This document shows, in pieces, positions 38,901-46,297 of a stretch of DNA of 64,000 nt. Under the pieces are notes generated by a model. It did not search any database, was not told the origin of the DNA, and saw only the letters and a list, made by a program, of their open reading frames with translations. Numbering within the stretch: the first letter of the stretch is position 1; each line of letters begins with the position of its first letter. This DNA comes from Pseudomonadota bacterium. Its GTDB lineage: Bacteria > Myxococcota_A > Polyangia > Haliangiales > Haliangiaceae. Made by a program: the position numbers and the translations under genes. The stretch is taken from contig JAKSDA010000499.1 in the NCBI GenBank assembly GCA_022360315.1, positions 1-64,000 of the forward strand. Direction: 5' to 3'.

Positions 38901-39051
38901 CGACGACTCATTTGGACGCCGGTTGCGCCTGCATCGATTGCCCGCCGACCTGCTCGCGCTCACCGACCCGAGACAGGTCATCGCAGTCGCCACGCATCTG
39001 CCCGAAGACGTCGAAAACTGGTCGCGATGGGTTGCGAGGAAACGGCCATGA
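35917..39051 (+). CDS. Alpha-2-macroglobulin N-terminal half (MG2) with TonB-C-like inserts
   Basis: A 1044-residue membrane-anchored protein: an N-terminal segment ('IAILVAIALGVVIYLVW', about 8-25), then macroglobulin domains, including MG2 'RIHVITDRPLYEPGNQVDV' (about 165-180). It ends without the MG7-MG10/TED half, which is encoded by the next gene, overlapping by 4 bases. Two inserts (about 499-563 and 592-692) have the 'C..v..r..LP.g...l.r..y' look of the AgmX/PglI or TonB C-terminal fold ('RSVLDACVLSIVRRRRLP', 'ASVAHCLVSRVIRRALP'), unusual in this family. RBS GGAG precedes ATG 35917. Bacterial macroglobulins are envelope protease traps; here the N-half would be tethered and the C-half a separate protein. 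Confidence 0.82.
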   Translation: MLAKRKKIAILVAIALGVVIYLVWPSDYCLSARFKYGITARYCPDGELRQKLYIDGWNLRRGGTGTVLITAVALYSTTVSDQWYQAEVAESEATLELIGPDGKSTPIRPAEQTEWQHDGGQTRAEIALPGDLGDGDYVLRAHVNSSIGAGQVDLPLALYAPARIHVITDRPLYEPGNQVDVRAVVLRARDLAPIDRRPGAWIVRDPSGQVLLEEKATAGEWGVVAGSFPLDREAATGTWSVTWQSGRDRGQAKFTVEPFKLPRFRVELTADRSYYGPGQKPVLRGMVVYSAGAPVSGAKIAMKWWVVGRWPPPTAWLDGALPTWAQAGPNGRFVVELPDIPSDLQGQARLMAGLGAIDPAGDRVTGSASVLLSEDAIQVQAITELDGGLVQDANNRVYLRVTTADGRPLSGAAITVKPAWSVEQEGIRAELDRDGVTRIQLDPGPPVNVVIPPLPVRRASRSSPGQLVARVAADELVSNQGAPLVDQAEMDTWLEPLERCAKWVEKSAQKAHVVLRVGPGGTVADALARGRSVLDACVLSIVRRRRLPAGQDRLYSLRFQYQQPLMARLDTEVVSPFDLPTGLEAVIKEAALDARDCLPGDDQSGVRAAGDSIDRPLARVLSWRVRAKSQRIEVSWIRASAGPTGGLPGADSSAETISASVAHCLVSRVIRRALPEPAGRDSVGLVRYWLRRPDPGDQPVAPQPTVMKGYELLVAAEIDGKKAGETRLRMKPGTVPELRLRADPVLAEPGREVTVALIRGPGFTGNLPKKVTVEHFGDRETIDVGEESRTATFKIPQDGRGWYQIAAGGARALVYVRPGNDLAVSVTPERARYAPGAQAVLRIATKIGGSGAKAAVGLIGVDESLAQLVPLPGPDELGQLRPAIPMTELAFGAIDSRALVLGRIRGQYAAEATILRVSSIPALPDIDVVIDASAETPFDPIAELTDRFYIVLNQLHSEARNWETSAVAGEQMKPETMAQLWERALDACARRGDRIDDSFGRRLRLHRLPADLLALTDPRQVIAVATHLPEDVENWSRWVARKRP

Positions 39052-41519
39052 CAACCATGAGAAGAGCCACGACAACCACGACAGGCCACTGTGGCCATAC
39101 CATCTCGGCCTGCCAAGAACGGACCGGCATGGGGGCAGTTGCGATCGCAGTCGCCGTGGTGGTATGGGTGGCGTGCAGTCCGCGGAACGAGGCGCAATCC
39201 GACCGGGTGGCGCCGTCGATGGAACCCCGCCAGGCCGAGGCGATGGCTCATGGCGAGGGCCTGACTGCCGATCAATCAACCCGGGTGAGCAACGAGGAAC
39301 TCAACGAGGTCGCGCAGGCGGGAAGTACGCTCAAAAAAGAAGTGGCCCGCCGTCAAGGCAAGGGCAAGCTCGGCCAAAAAGACGCCGAAAGGAAGCCAGA
39401 AGCAGACAGCGAGCCGCAGACTCGGTCGTGGTTTCCCGAAACGTTTCTGTTCGAGCCTGCGGTCGTCACCGACGATCAGGGCAAGGCAGAGGTCCGCGTC
39501 CGGGTACCGGACCGGCTCACTACCTGGCGCGTACTCGCTCTGGCCCACAGTCGGACCGGTGCCCAGGCCGGAGCCGTGGCCAGCTTTACCGGTACCCTGC
39601 CCGCCTATGTCGACCCCATCGTGCCGCCGCTTTTGCGCGCGGGCGATCGAGTGCGGATTCCGGTACAGCTGGTCAACACCACAGCTGAGACCATCACCGC
39701 AGCGCTGGTGCTCGAAACCGCCGGCGCCGAACTCGAAGGCATCATCCAGACCCAGACGATGACCGGGCAAGGCCGGCCCGGGCAGGGCGGGCGCGGCTAC
39801 GGTCGGGTCCGGGCGACGGTCGAGATACCGGCCCGGGGCAGCCTGATCCGATATGTCACCATGAGGGTACAGAAGCCCGGGACGGTACACCTGCGGGCAC
39901 GACTCGGCCAGGAAGATGCCGTGGTTCGCACCATCGATGTCCTGCCCACGGGACGCCCGGTCAAGCAATCGCGAACCGGCACGCTTGCGGCGCCGCGCCA
40001 GTTCGACATCACCGGCCCGGCGGATGCCGATGCCGAGCTCGATCGGGCGCGCCTGCTGGTATTTCCCGGTGCTCTGGCCATCCTCCGCTCCGAACTGGCC
40101 GCGTCGAGTCAGCGCGGCGGTGTGGCCGACGATGCCTTTGCACTTCTCTTGGCCGGCACTGCCCCCGAGCTTCTGCAAGCCCTGGGCGACCAGCCCGATC
40201 GCGAGGCACTGCGCGCTCTCGGCATCGTGGCGACCCAGCGCGTGATCAGACATGCCCGGGTATTCGACGTGCCGTCGGCGACGCTGATCGCTCGCGCAGC
40301 TCTGGCCCACGAGGATAACCCTGTCCTGACCCGACTCGGCCAGCGTGCGGTCCAGCACCTCAAGTCCCATCAAGCGCCCGATGGTACCTGTGGAGGCGAG
40401 TCTGGCTGGTCACTGCAGCGCCTGCTGGTTGCCACGGCCGATTGCGCCCGTGCGGCCAGTACCGCCCGAGACGTGGTAATTCGGGCTTCAGGCGCATTTG
40501 AACGCCAGGCCAGGCACGTCCGCGACCCCTATACTGCTGCGGCCATTCTGGCTTCGGGTGCGGTTTCTGGCCCACTTGCGCAAACACTGCGCGAGCGTGT
40601 CATCGCCGCGATCCGGGCGGTGGACGACGGGGCTAAAGCGCTCGCAGTTCCCCGGGGTGTGACCCGCGCCGACGGTATTGCGCCCTCGCAAATCGAGGCC
40701 ACGGCTGTGGCCGTCCTGGCTCTTGCCGGCAGTGGCGGGGCCGATCAGAAGGGCCAGAATACTGGCGATGAGACCGGCAACAATACGGGCAACGACGCAC
40801 TCTTGGCCGATCTGGGCGCGTCTCTTCTATCCAGCTACTCGCCGGAGCGCGGCTGGGGCGATGGCCGTGCCAACCAGGTGTGTCTCGAGGCCGTGCTGCG
40901 ACTGTTCAGGGACCCCATTCCGCCCAACATCGCCGTCACGCTCAGCGTGGACGGCCAGGTAATCGGCCGGGGAGCGCTCGATCGCGATCGTGTGCGCGAC
41001 GTACTGGTGGTGCAAGCTGACCCGATCGCAGTGCCTTTGGCCGGCGCGCGAACGTGGCAGGTGCGGGCCCAGCCGGCTGTTCCCGGTCTCGGCTTTGCCC
41101 TGTCGGTGACCAGCTGGGTACCGTGGCAAAAAACGCCCAGCCGATCTGGCGTCGAGCTCTCGGTGGTTGCACCAGCCCGGGCTGAAGTGGGCAAGGCGGC
41201 CGAGCTCGCCGTCCGAGCCACTGCGCCGAGTGGGCGCGCCTTGCGCATGCGCATCGAGCTGCCTGCCGGGCTTCAGGTCGATGAAGCAAGTCTCGAGTCG
41301 CTGGTTGCAAACCAGGCCCTGGCTCGCTACCAACTACCCCAGGGCGCTGTGGTTCTGCACATCAATCCGCTCGCCCCGGCCAGGGCATTTACCGCCGCCA
41401 TCCGGGTCATTCCCACGCTGGGCGGCACGCTGCACAGTGGACCGGCGTTTATCGAGCTTGCCGGCCCGGGCAAGGCGATACGGGTTCACCAGCCGCCCGC
41501 TGTATGGACGGTAAAATAG
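39048..41519 (+). CDS. Alpha-2-macroglobulin C-terminal half, predicted lipoprotein
   Basis: An 823-residue protein. The ATG at 39048 overlaps the preceding stop (ATGA) with GAGGAAA before it. A signal sequence 'GAVAIAVAVVVWVACSP' ends in a possible lipobox, then a charged Lys/Glu linker. The body is the A2M core: 'RSWFPETFLFEPAVVTDDQG' region, 'RVRVPDRLTTWRVLALA' and 'AYVDPIVPPLLRAGDRVRIP', then a helical thioester-like domain and a terminal receptor-binding-like domain. No CxEQ thioester motif is present, so it cannot trap proteases covalently, like many bacterial family members. Together with the upstream half it equals one full bacterial macroglobulin split in two. Confidence 0.85.
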   Translation: MTTMRRATTTTTGHCGHTISACQERTGMGAVAIAVAVVVWVACSPRNEAQSDRVAPSMEPRQAEAMAHGEGLTADQSTRVSNEELNEVAQAGSTLKKEVARRQGKGKLGQKDAERKPEADSEPQTRSWFPETFLFEPAVVTDDQGKAEVRVRVPDRLTTWRVLALAHSRTGAQAGAVASFTGTLPAYVDPIVPPLLRAGDRVRIPVQLVNTTAETITAALVLETAGAELEGIIQTQTMTGQGRPGQGGRGYGRVRATVEIPARGSLIRYVTMRVQKPGTVHLRARLGQEDAVVRTIDVLPTGRPVKQSRTGTLAAPRQFDITGPADADAELDRARLLVFPGALAILRSELAASSQRGGVADDAFALLLAGTAPELLQALGDQPDREALRALGIVATQRVIRHARVFDVPSATLIARAALAHEDNPVLTRLGQRAVQHLKSHQAPDGTCGGESGWSLQRLLVATADCARAASTARDVVIRASGAFERQARHVRDPYTAAAILASGAVSGPLAQTLRERVIAAIRAVDDGAKALAVPRGVTRADGIAPSQIEATAVAVLALAGSGGADQKGQNTGDETGNNTGNDALLADLGASLLSSYSPERGWGDGRANQVCLEAVLRLFRDPIPPNIAVTLSVDGQVIGRGALDRDRVRDVLVVQADPIAVPLAGARTWQVRAQPAVPGLGFALSVTSWVPWQKTPSRSGVELSVVAPARAEVGKAAELAVRATAPSGRALRMRIELPAGLQVDEASLESLVANQALARYQLPQGAVVLHINPLAPARAFTAAIRVIPTLGGTLHSGPAFIELAGPGKAIRVHQPPAVWTVK

Positions 41520-41586
41520 CCTCCGCTGATACCTGGTGGATTGCTACTCGCCCAATGTGCGTCATCTATGGCAATCTCGACCTGCC

Positions 41587-43494
41587 GTGACGTTCACACT
41601 GATTACTGACGACGATCTGTTTCTCTTCAACCAGGGCGAGCATTTTCAGATCTACGACAAGCTCGGAGCCCATCCGACCACAGTCGACGGTCAAGAGGGC
41701 TGCTATTTTGCCGTATGGGCCCCGGATGCCGAGCGAGTCTCGGTGGTCGGCGACTTCAACGGCTGGGACGGGCGCAGCCATTCGCTCCATGCGCGGGCCA
41801 ATTCGGGCATATGGGAGGGATTCGTTGCCCACGTGCAAATTGGACAGAACTACAAGTATCGTCTGTGGCCGCGCGGCAGCGAGACCAGTATGGACAAGTC
41901 CGATCCGGTCGGGTTTTTGTGTGAGGTGCCGCCCAAGACCGGCTCGGTCATCTGCCGCCTCGACTACCAGTGGGGCGACGCCGAGTGGATGAAGACCCGC
42001 AAGGAGCGCAACTCGCGGCGGGCTCCCATGGCGATCTACGAGGTTCATCTGGGCTCGTGGATGCGTTCGGAGGGGCGCGGTGGCTATCCGCTCGGCTATC
42101 GCGAGATGGCCGACAGAATGGCCGAGTATGTCGCCGACACCGGCTTTACCCACGTCGAGTTCATGCCGGTCATGGAGCATCCGTTTTACGGCTCTTGGGG
42201 CTACCAGGTCACTGGCTATTTTGCGCCGACCAGCCGCTACGGCACGCCACACGACTTCATGTACCTGGTCGATCGTCTGCACCAGCGCGGCATCGGCGTG
42301 ATTCTCGACTGGGTACCGGCGCATTTCCCCGGCGACGAACATAGTCTGGCCCTTTTTGATGGCACCCACATCTACGAGCACGCCGACCCGCGCAAGGGAT
42401 TTCACCCCGATTGGAAGAGCTTGATTTTTAACTATGGCCGGCACGAAGTGCGGTCGTTTTTGCTGTCGAGCGCGCGGTTTTGGCTCGACTACTACCATGC
42501 TGACGGACTGCGTGTAGACGGTGTGGCGTCCATGTTGTATCTCGATTATTCGCGCGCCGACGGCGAGTGGATTCCCAACGAGGATGGCAGCAATGAAAAC
42601 CGCGATGCGGTAACTCTGTTGCGTCGCTTCAACGAACATGTTTACGGCAATTTCCCCGATGTCCAGACCACGGCCGAGGAATCGACCGCTTGGCCCGGGG
42701 TGTCGCGGCCGACGTCGGACGGTGGTCTGGGCTTCGGTCTCAAGTGGGATATGGGCTGGATGCACGACACTCTGGCGTACATGACCCTGGACCCGGTGCA
42801 CCGCAAGCACCACCACGACAAGCTGACCTTCCGCGGTCTCTATCTGTATACCGAGAATTACGTGCTATCGCTGTCGCACGACGAAGTGGTCCACGGCAAG
42901 CGATCACTCCTGTCCAAGATGCCCGGCGACCACTGGCAGAAGCTGGCCAATCTGCGCCTGCTTTACGGTTATATGTACGCTCAGCCGGGCAAAAAACTGC
43001 TTTTCATGGGCGGCGAGTTCGCCTGTCACAACGAGTGGAATCACGACGACGTGCTCGAGTGGGAGCTTCTCGACCATCCCGACCACCAGAAAATACGCGC
43101 CTGGATACGCGCGCTCAACGGGTCGTATCGCGACATCGGAGCCCTGCACCAGGGCGACGTCGAGGTCGGTGGCTTCGAATGGATCCATGCCGACGACCGC
43201 GACAACAGTGTGCTGAGTTTTTTGCGCTGGGGTGACGACGAAGAAGATCCGATCCTGTTTGTCGGCAATTTCACCCCGGTGCCCCGGGGCAATTATCGCA
43301 TCGGTGTCCCGCGTAGTGGACCCTGGATCGAAATCCTCAACAGCGATGCAGCGGCATGGGGCGGCAGCGATCAGTGGCTCAACGGCGGCACGGTCCAGGC
43401 CGAGGAAGTCAAATACCACGGCCGAACCCATTCGGTCGCGCTCAATTTACCTCCGCTGGGCTGCATTTTTCTGCGCCGCCAGCCGGTGAGGTGA
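41587..43494 (+). CDS. glgB: 1,4-alpha-glucan branching enzyme
   Basis: About 635 residues, near the usual length of short-form GlgB. It carries a CBM48-type N-terminal module ('FAVWAPDAERVSVVGDFNGW') and a GH13 catalytic domain with 'YGSWGYQVTGYFAPTSRYG', 'GVILDWVPAHFPGDEH', the nucleophile Asp in 'ADGLRVDGVASMLYLDY', the acid Glu in 'TTAEESTAWPGV' and the third Asp in 'LSLSHDEVVHGK'. It transfers alpha-1,4 segments to alpha-1,6 branch points in glycogen. Family proteins start near 'TFTLITDDDLFLF', so the GTG at 41587 is used; an in-frame start at 41536 would add 17 odd residues. No other glycogen genes are nearby. It follows the macroglobulin genes closely and may share their transcript. 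Confidence 0.95.
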   Translation: MTFTLITDDDLFLFNQGEHFQIYDKLGAHPTTVDGQEGCYFAVWAPDAERVSVVGDFNGWDGRSHSLHARANSGIWEGFVAHVQIGQNYKYRLWPRGSETSMDKSDPVGFLCEVPPKTGSVICRLDYQWGDAEWMKTRKERNSRRAPMAIYEVHLGSWMRSEGRGGYPLGYREMADRMAEYVADTGFTHVEFMPVMEHPFYGSWGYQVTGYFAPTSRYGTPHDFMYLVDRLHQRGIGVILDWVPAHFPGDEHSLALFDGTHIYEHADPRKGFHPDWKSLIFNYGRHEVRSFLLSSARFWLDYYHADGLRVDGVASMLYLDYSRADGEWIPNEDGSNENRDAVTLLRRFNEHVYGNFPDVQTTAEESTAWPGVSRPTSDGGLGFGLKWDMGWMHDTLAYMTLDPVHRKHHHDKLTFRGLYLYTENYVLSLSHDEVVHGKRSLLSKMPGDHWQKLANLRLLYGYMYAQPGKKLLFMGGEFACHNEWNHDDVLEWELLDHPDHQKIRAWIRALNGSYRDIGALHQGDVEVGGFEWIHADDRDNSVLSFLRWGDDEEDPILFVGNFTPVPRGNYRIGVPRSGPWIEILNSDAAAWGGSDQWLNGGTVQAEEVKYHGRTHSVALNLPPLGCIFLRRQPVR

Positions 43495-43706
43495 ACCGAG
43501 GAGTTTTGGGCGAGTTGTGAGGACGATCGGCTTATCACGCTCATATTGGGCGGGAGCATTTTTCGTACTCTGTCCAGTACCACGATATCTTGCCAGGCGG
43601 CCGTCTGGGCGAGACATTGTTGCAGCTGACGTCAAACAATTACTGGCCGCTGCTGGCCAAAAAGCCGCTGCAAGCGAGAACTAGGCCGCGCCTTCCGGCT
43701 CGACGC

Positions 43707-44084
43707 TCACGCGCTGGTGCGATTGCGAAGCAACTGCCCGGCCAGGATTTCGTAATAGCGGGCCAGCTCGGTGTTTTTTTCGAGCGCGTCGTGCAGCGAA
43801 AATGGGCCGACATCAGTCCACGGCCGGGCCTGCGGCTCGACGCGCTGTGCTGCGGTTGGCTGCATGACGCCGACAGAACGCGCTTTGTCATGCGATTCTG
43901 TCGCTGCGCACAGTCTGTCGAGAATGCGTACTGCCACAACCGCGTCGGCGTATTCGTGGGGCTGGATGCCGTCGGGATAAAGCACCCACAACATCGAGTC
44001 GATCTTGGCCATTTTCTGGCTGTTGCCAGCAAATTCGGCGCCTATGACCGCTGCTAGCCGATCGCAAAGCTCGCTGTGCTTCAT
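43707..44084 (-). CDS. Small unknown protein, fourth gene of a four-gene cassette
   Basis: A 125-residue soluble protein with no family I recognise. It is largely helical in look: 'LCDRLAAVIGAEFAG', 'YADAVVAVRILDRLCAAT', 'ELARYYEILAGQLLR'. No signal peptide or membrane segment is present. The ATG at 44084 has AAGGAG seven bases upstream, and the stop of the preceding small gene (44089) lies inside this ribosome-binding site, so translation is coupled. That coupling and a clean start are the main evidence that it is real. Confidence 0.65.
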   Translation of the reverse strand: MKHSELCDRLAAVIGAEFAGNSQKMAKIDSMLWVLYPDGIQPHEYADAVVAVRILDRLCAATESHDKARSVGVMQPTAAQRVEPQARPWTDVGPFSLHDALEKNTELARYYEILAGQLLRNRTSA

Positions 44085-44088
44085 CGCT

Positions 44089-44313
44089 TCACTCCTTCGA
44101 CGATTGATGATGTGGTCGCTGACCGCAGCATGAACACAATAGATCGACCTTGCCGACCGGCGCGCGCTGTGAACCCGTCACGCCAGTATCCGGCGATTCT
44201 GCAGCATTGCTGCGAGTGAGAAGGTCGAGCTGCTGGGCCACACGCTTTGTGGATGAAAGGCCCAGCCAGTCCACGCCCTGTGAGGTGGCCTCATCTTCTG
44301 TTCTACGGTTCAT
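44089..44313 (-). CDS. Small unknown protein, third gene of the cassette
   Basis: A 74-residue frame: hydrophilic, with 'SSTKRVAQQLDLLTR' and a Cys-rich end 'VDLLCSCCGQRPHH' that could bind zinc. Its TGA overlaps the AAGGAG of the next gene, which supports translation. No strong ribosome-binding site of its own is seen before the ATG at 44313 (GAG is 9 bases upstream). Confidence 0.45.
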   Translation of the reverse strand: MNRRTEDEATSQGVDWLGLSSTKRVAQQLDLLTRSNAAESPDTGVTGSQRAPVGKVDLLCSCCGQRPHHQSSKE

Positions 44314-44401
44314 GAGCTCTTACTCTATTATCTCAGTTACGACCCGCGTCAAACTTCGATGTTGCAGACTCTTTTTCGCACTATTACTACAGTCAAAAAA
44401 T

Positions 44402-44710
44402 CTAGTCAAAAAATGCCTCACCGAGCCACGAATGGGTGAGATGCGGCCCATCGACGATCTCGATATTAGCAATCGTCCACACATCAAGTACGATATGAAT
44501 GCCAGCGATGCACTCGACCGCCAACTGGTTTGCCCTGGTTTTACTCGGCGATTTGCCGCCTGCTGCCGCTGCAGCCCAGGTGAGACTACTGCACAGAGCG
44601 GTGAGTAGCTCGATACCCGCATCGCCGAAATAGGCGTCGAGCTGCTCGGGTCCGAAATCTGGATTTCGGCTCATCTCGAGCAATAGTTCCATCGCACGTC
44701 GCGCATCCAT
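44402..44710 (-). CDS. Small unknown protein, second gene of the cassette
   Basis: A 102-residue soluble protein, helical at first ('MELLLEMSRNPDFGPEQLDAYFG', 'IELLTALCSSLTWAAAAAG') and beta-like at the end ('IANIEIVDGPHLTHSW'). No family is recognised. The ATG at 44710 has GGAGG six bases before it; a longer frame to 44956 lacks this. It starts 31 bases after the first cassette gene ends. Its end is followed by an 88-base gap. Confidence 0.65.
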   Translation of the reverse strand: MDARRAMELLLEMSRNPDFGPEQLDAYFGDAGIELLTALCSSLTWAAAAAGGKSPSKTRANQLAVECIAGIHIVLDVWTIANIEIVDGPHLTHSWLGEAFFD

Positions 44711-44741
44711 CAATTGCCTCCACAGGTGAAAAGGTGGCATT

Positions 44742-45056
44742 TCATGGCGCCGCATCCGTCCTGTCTTGCGGCAATACGCCCAGCCAGCGCGCGTATTCGA
44801 GGTCGCGTATGGCAAAGATGAGCTGGCCGACGTCGGACGCCGATGCCCATTCCTTGCAGGCGACAATGGCCACCCAATCGGCGTCAGTGGCCAGAGATAC
44901 CGTGTATCCCGCATCTTCATGGGTGACGGCGAGATCGCCGCGCTCAACTCCCGCACGGTCGAGCACCCAGCTGCCCCAGCGACCGTGGTCGATCGTGCTC
45001 AACACGCTGTCAAAATGCTCCTGCATCAGCTCGGTCAAAGTCGATGAGTCGTTCAT
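44742..45056 (-). CDS. Small unknown protein, first gene of the cassette
   Basis: A 104-residue soluble protein. It begins with a helical 'STLTELMQEHFDSVLSTI' followed by strands ('AVTHEDAGYTVSLATDADWVAI') and ends with 'FAIRDLEYARWLGVL'. No family is recognised; the alpha-beta layout is compatible with an immunity or chaperone-like protein, but nothing specific supports that. ATG 45056 has GGAGG 11 bases before it, rather far. The frame extends upstream to 45137 without a better start. Confidence 0.6.
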   Translation of the reverse strand: MNDSSTLTELMQEHFDSVLSTIDHGRWGSWVLDRAGVERGDLAVTHEDAGYTVSLATDADWVAIVACKEWASASDVGQLIFAIRDLEYARWLGVLPQDRTDAAP

Positions 45057-45621
45057 GTCCAATGATCCTCCGGTGCGAGCAGCCACGCGCTCGCGATACA
45101 GCACCCCCGTGGCGCTGAAAACCCAACGCTGCAACAATCCAGTAACACGCCTGTGCGGACACTCTGTATCCTGTCATTCGAATAAAACTCGAATGTGCAT
45201 TGATTAATGCCAGGGCCGGATAAAACCGCAAAGCAGCCCCGCTCGGTCAGCGAATCCGCTCTGTCCGACAACTGAACACTAGTACAGTAATCGATGGAGA
45301 TCAACCGAAAAAACGTGCGTTTTGTGTTCTAAAAAATCCTTTGATATCAAATGGTTATATGTATGGCTTGGGCTTTTTTAAGTACCCGGAATCAGCTCAT
45401 TTTTGGGCCGGTCAGGAGCCATGAAGCGCGTGCAAGCGCTGTGCGGAGCGATCATCGAAACGTCCCGGTCGCGACGACTATAGCGGTCGGGCGTTGCGGT
45501 GGAAGGGTGTTGCGGACCGGTAGTGAATGCACGCCTTGCGGGTTCGGACTGTGCCAGCGCCAGCGCCTCTTACTGGCGAGCTATGTTCGATGTGCTGCTG
45601 ACCGACCGATTGCGACCAGGC
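45057..45621. other. AT-rich intergenic region with palindromes
   Basis: About 565 bases between the CULT gene end and the small-gene cassette (both leftward). The part 45290-45390 is much richer in A+T than its surroundings and should contain the cassette promoter. It includes the perfect 12-bp palindrome TTTGATATCAAA (45340-45351) and the hairpin AAAACG-TG-CGTTTT (45310-45323). No other gene is visible. Confidence 0.55.
45340..45351. promoter_or_regulatory. Perfect 12-bp palindrome, possible operator
   Basis: TTTGATATCAAA is a perfect dyad about 285 bases upstream of the four-gene cassette, inside an AT-rich stretch. Dyads of this type bind dimeric repressors, but chance cannot be excluded for a single AT-rich site. 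Confidence 0.35.
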
Positions 45622-46047
45622 CTATTGGGCGCGGGACTCGGTTATCAGACGATCGAGGATGAGGCCATAAAAACCGGTGCTGGCGGCGCGAAACAGCCAA
45701 CCCAGGTGGGTTTGGCAAGCGCGGCAAAGGACCAGTTGCCAGGAGTAACCGGGAAACCAGGACCAATAGGTCTCGGTCCGCCCGATGCCGATGCACCCGG
45801 GCGCTTGTGCAAAGCATCCGATGCGATACGCAAAACCGTGGGGATTGGTGCAGGTATGCTCGTGCCGCTCGGCAATCTCGATGCGCTCCTCCTCGCCGGT
45901 GATCGAGAATTCACACCGGCCGCACAAAATGCGCCGCCGTGTCTTGCCGGCGCTGTCCTCGCTGTCCACCTGCTCTTGCTCATCGCGGGTCCTGGCCCTG
46001 TCCCTGTCCTTGAGGGCCCACAGCACGGATTGCGCGTTGGTATCCAT
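45622..46047 (-). CDS. CULT-domain protein (cereblon thalidomide-binding domain homologue)
   Basis: About 141 residues with a complete CULT domain, the fold that binds thalidomide in human cereblon. Visible are two zinc-binding Cys pairs, 'LCGRCEFSI' (Cys42, Cys45) and 'LCRACQTHLGW' (Cys108, Cys111); 'CTNPHGF' (66-72), matching the cereblon Asn-Pro-His-Gly loop; and 'YWSWFPGYSWQLVLC', whose Trp97 and Trp103, with Trp117 in 'HLGWLF', align with cereblon cage residues Trp380, Trp386 and Trp400. 'GFYGLILDRL' closes the fold. Stand-alone bacterial CULT proteins (for example from Magnetospirillum) bind thalidomide and uracil/uridine, but their role is unknown. ATG 46047 gives a normal length for the family; the frame extends to 46134. 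No signal peptide: cytosolic. It is divergent from the AsmA-like gene. Confidence 0.9.
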   Translation of the reverse strand: MDTNAQSVLWALKDRDRARTRDEQEQVDSEDSAGKTRRRILCGRCEFSITGEEERIEIAERHEHTCTNPHGFAYRIGCFAQAPGCIGIGRTETYWSWFPGYSWQLVLCRACQTHLGWLFRAASTGFYGLILDRLITESRAQ

Positions 46048-46297
46048 CAGAGCGACAGTACCCGAGCAAACGCCGTCGGGGAACGGTCTGCCAGCTGCTG
46101 TGAGCCGGGATGGAAGGTTTTGAGACGGCTCCACGGGTTTTTGAGACGAGCTCTACTCTTTAGGCAGCCGCTCGCCTTGTGCGCGGGGAGCGTTCTGCCA
46201 AAATAGGCCGGTGAGCCGTCGCCGCAACGTTGTCCAGTACCTTCAAATTACATGCTTTCTACGCTCGCCGTGAATACGTGAGCGGGTTCGCCGAACG

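Noticed and set aside
40900..40935. Thioester site of the macroglobulin (VCLEAV)
   Set aside because: The motif must be CxEQ and sit at the start of the helical domain; this one lacks Gln and lies too late.
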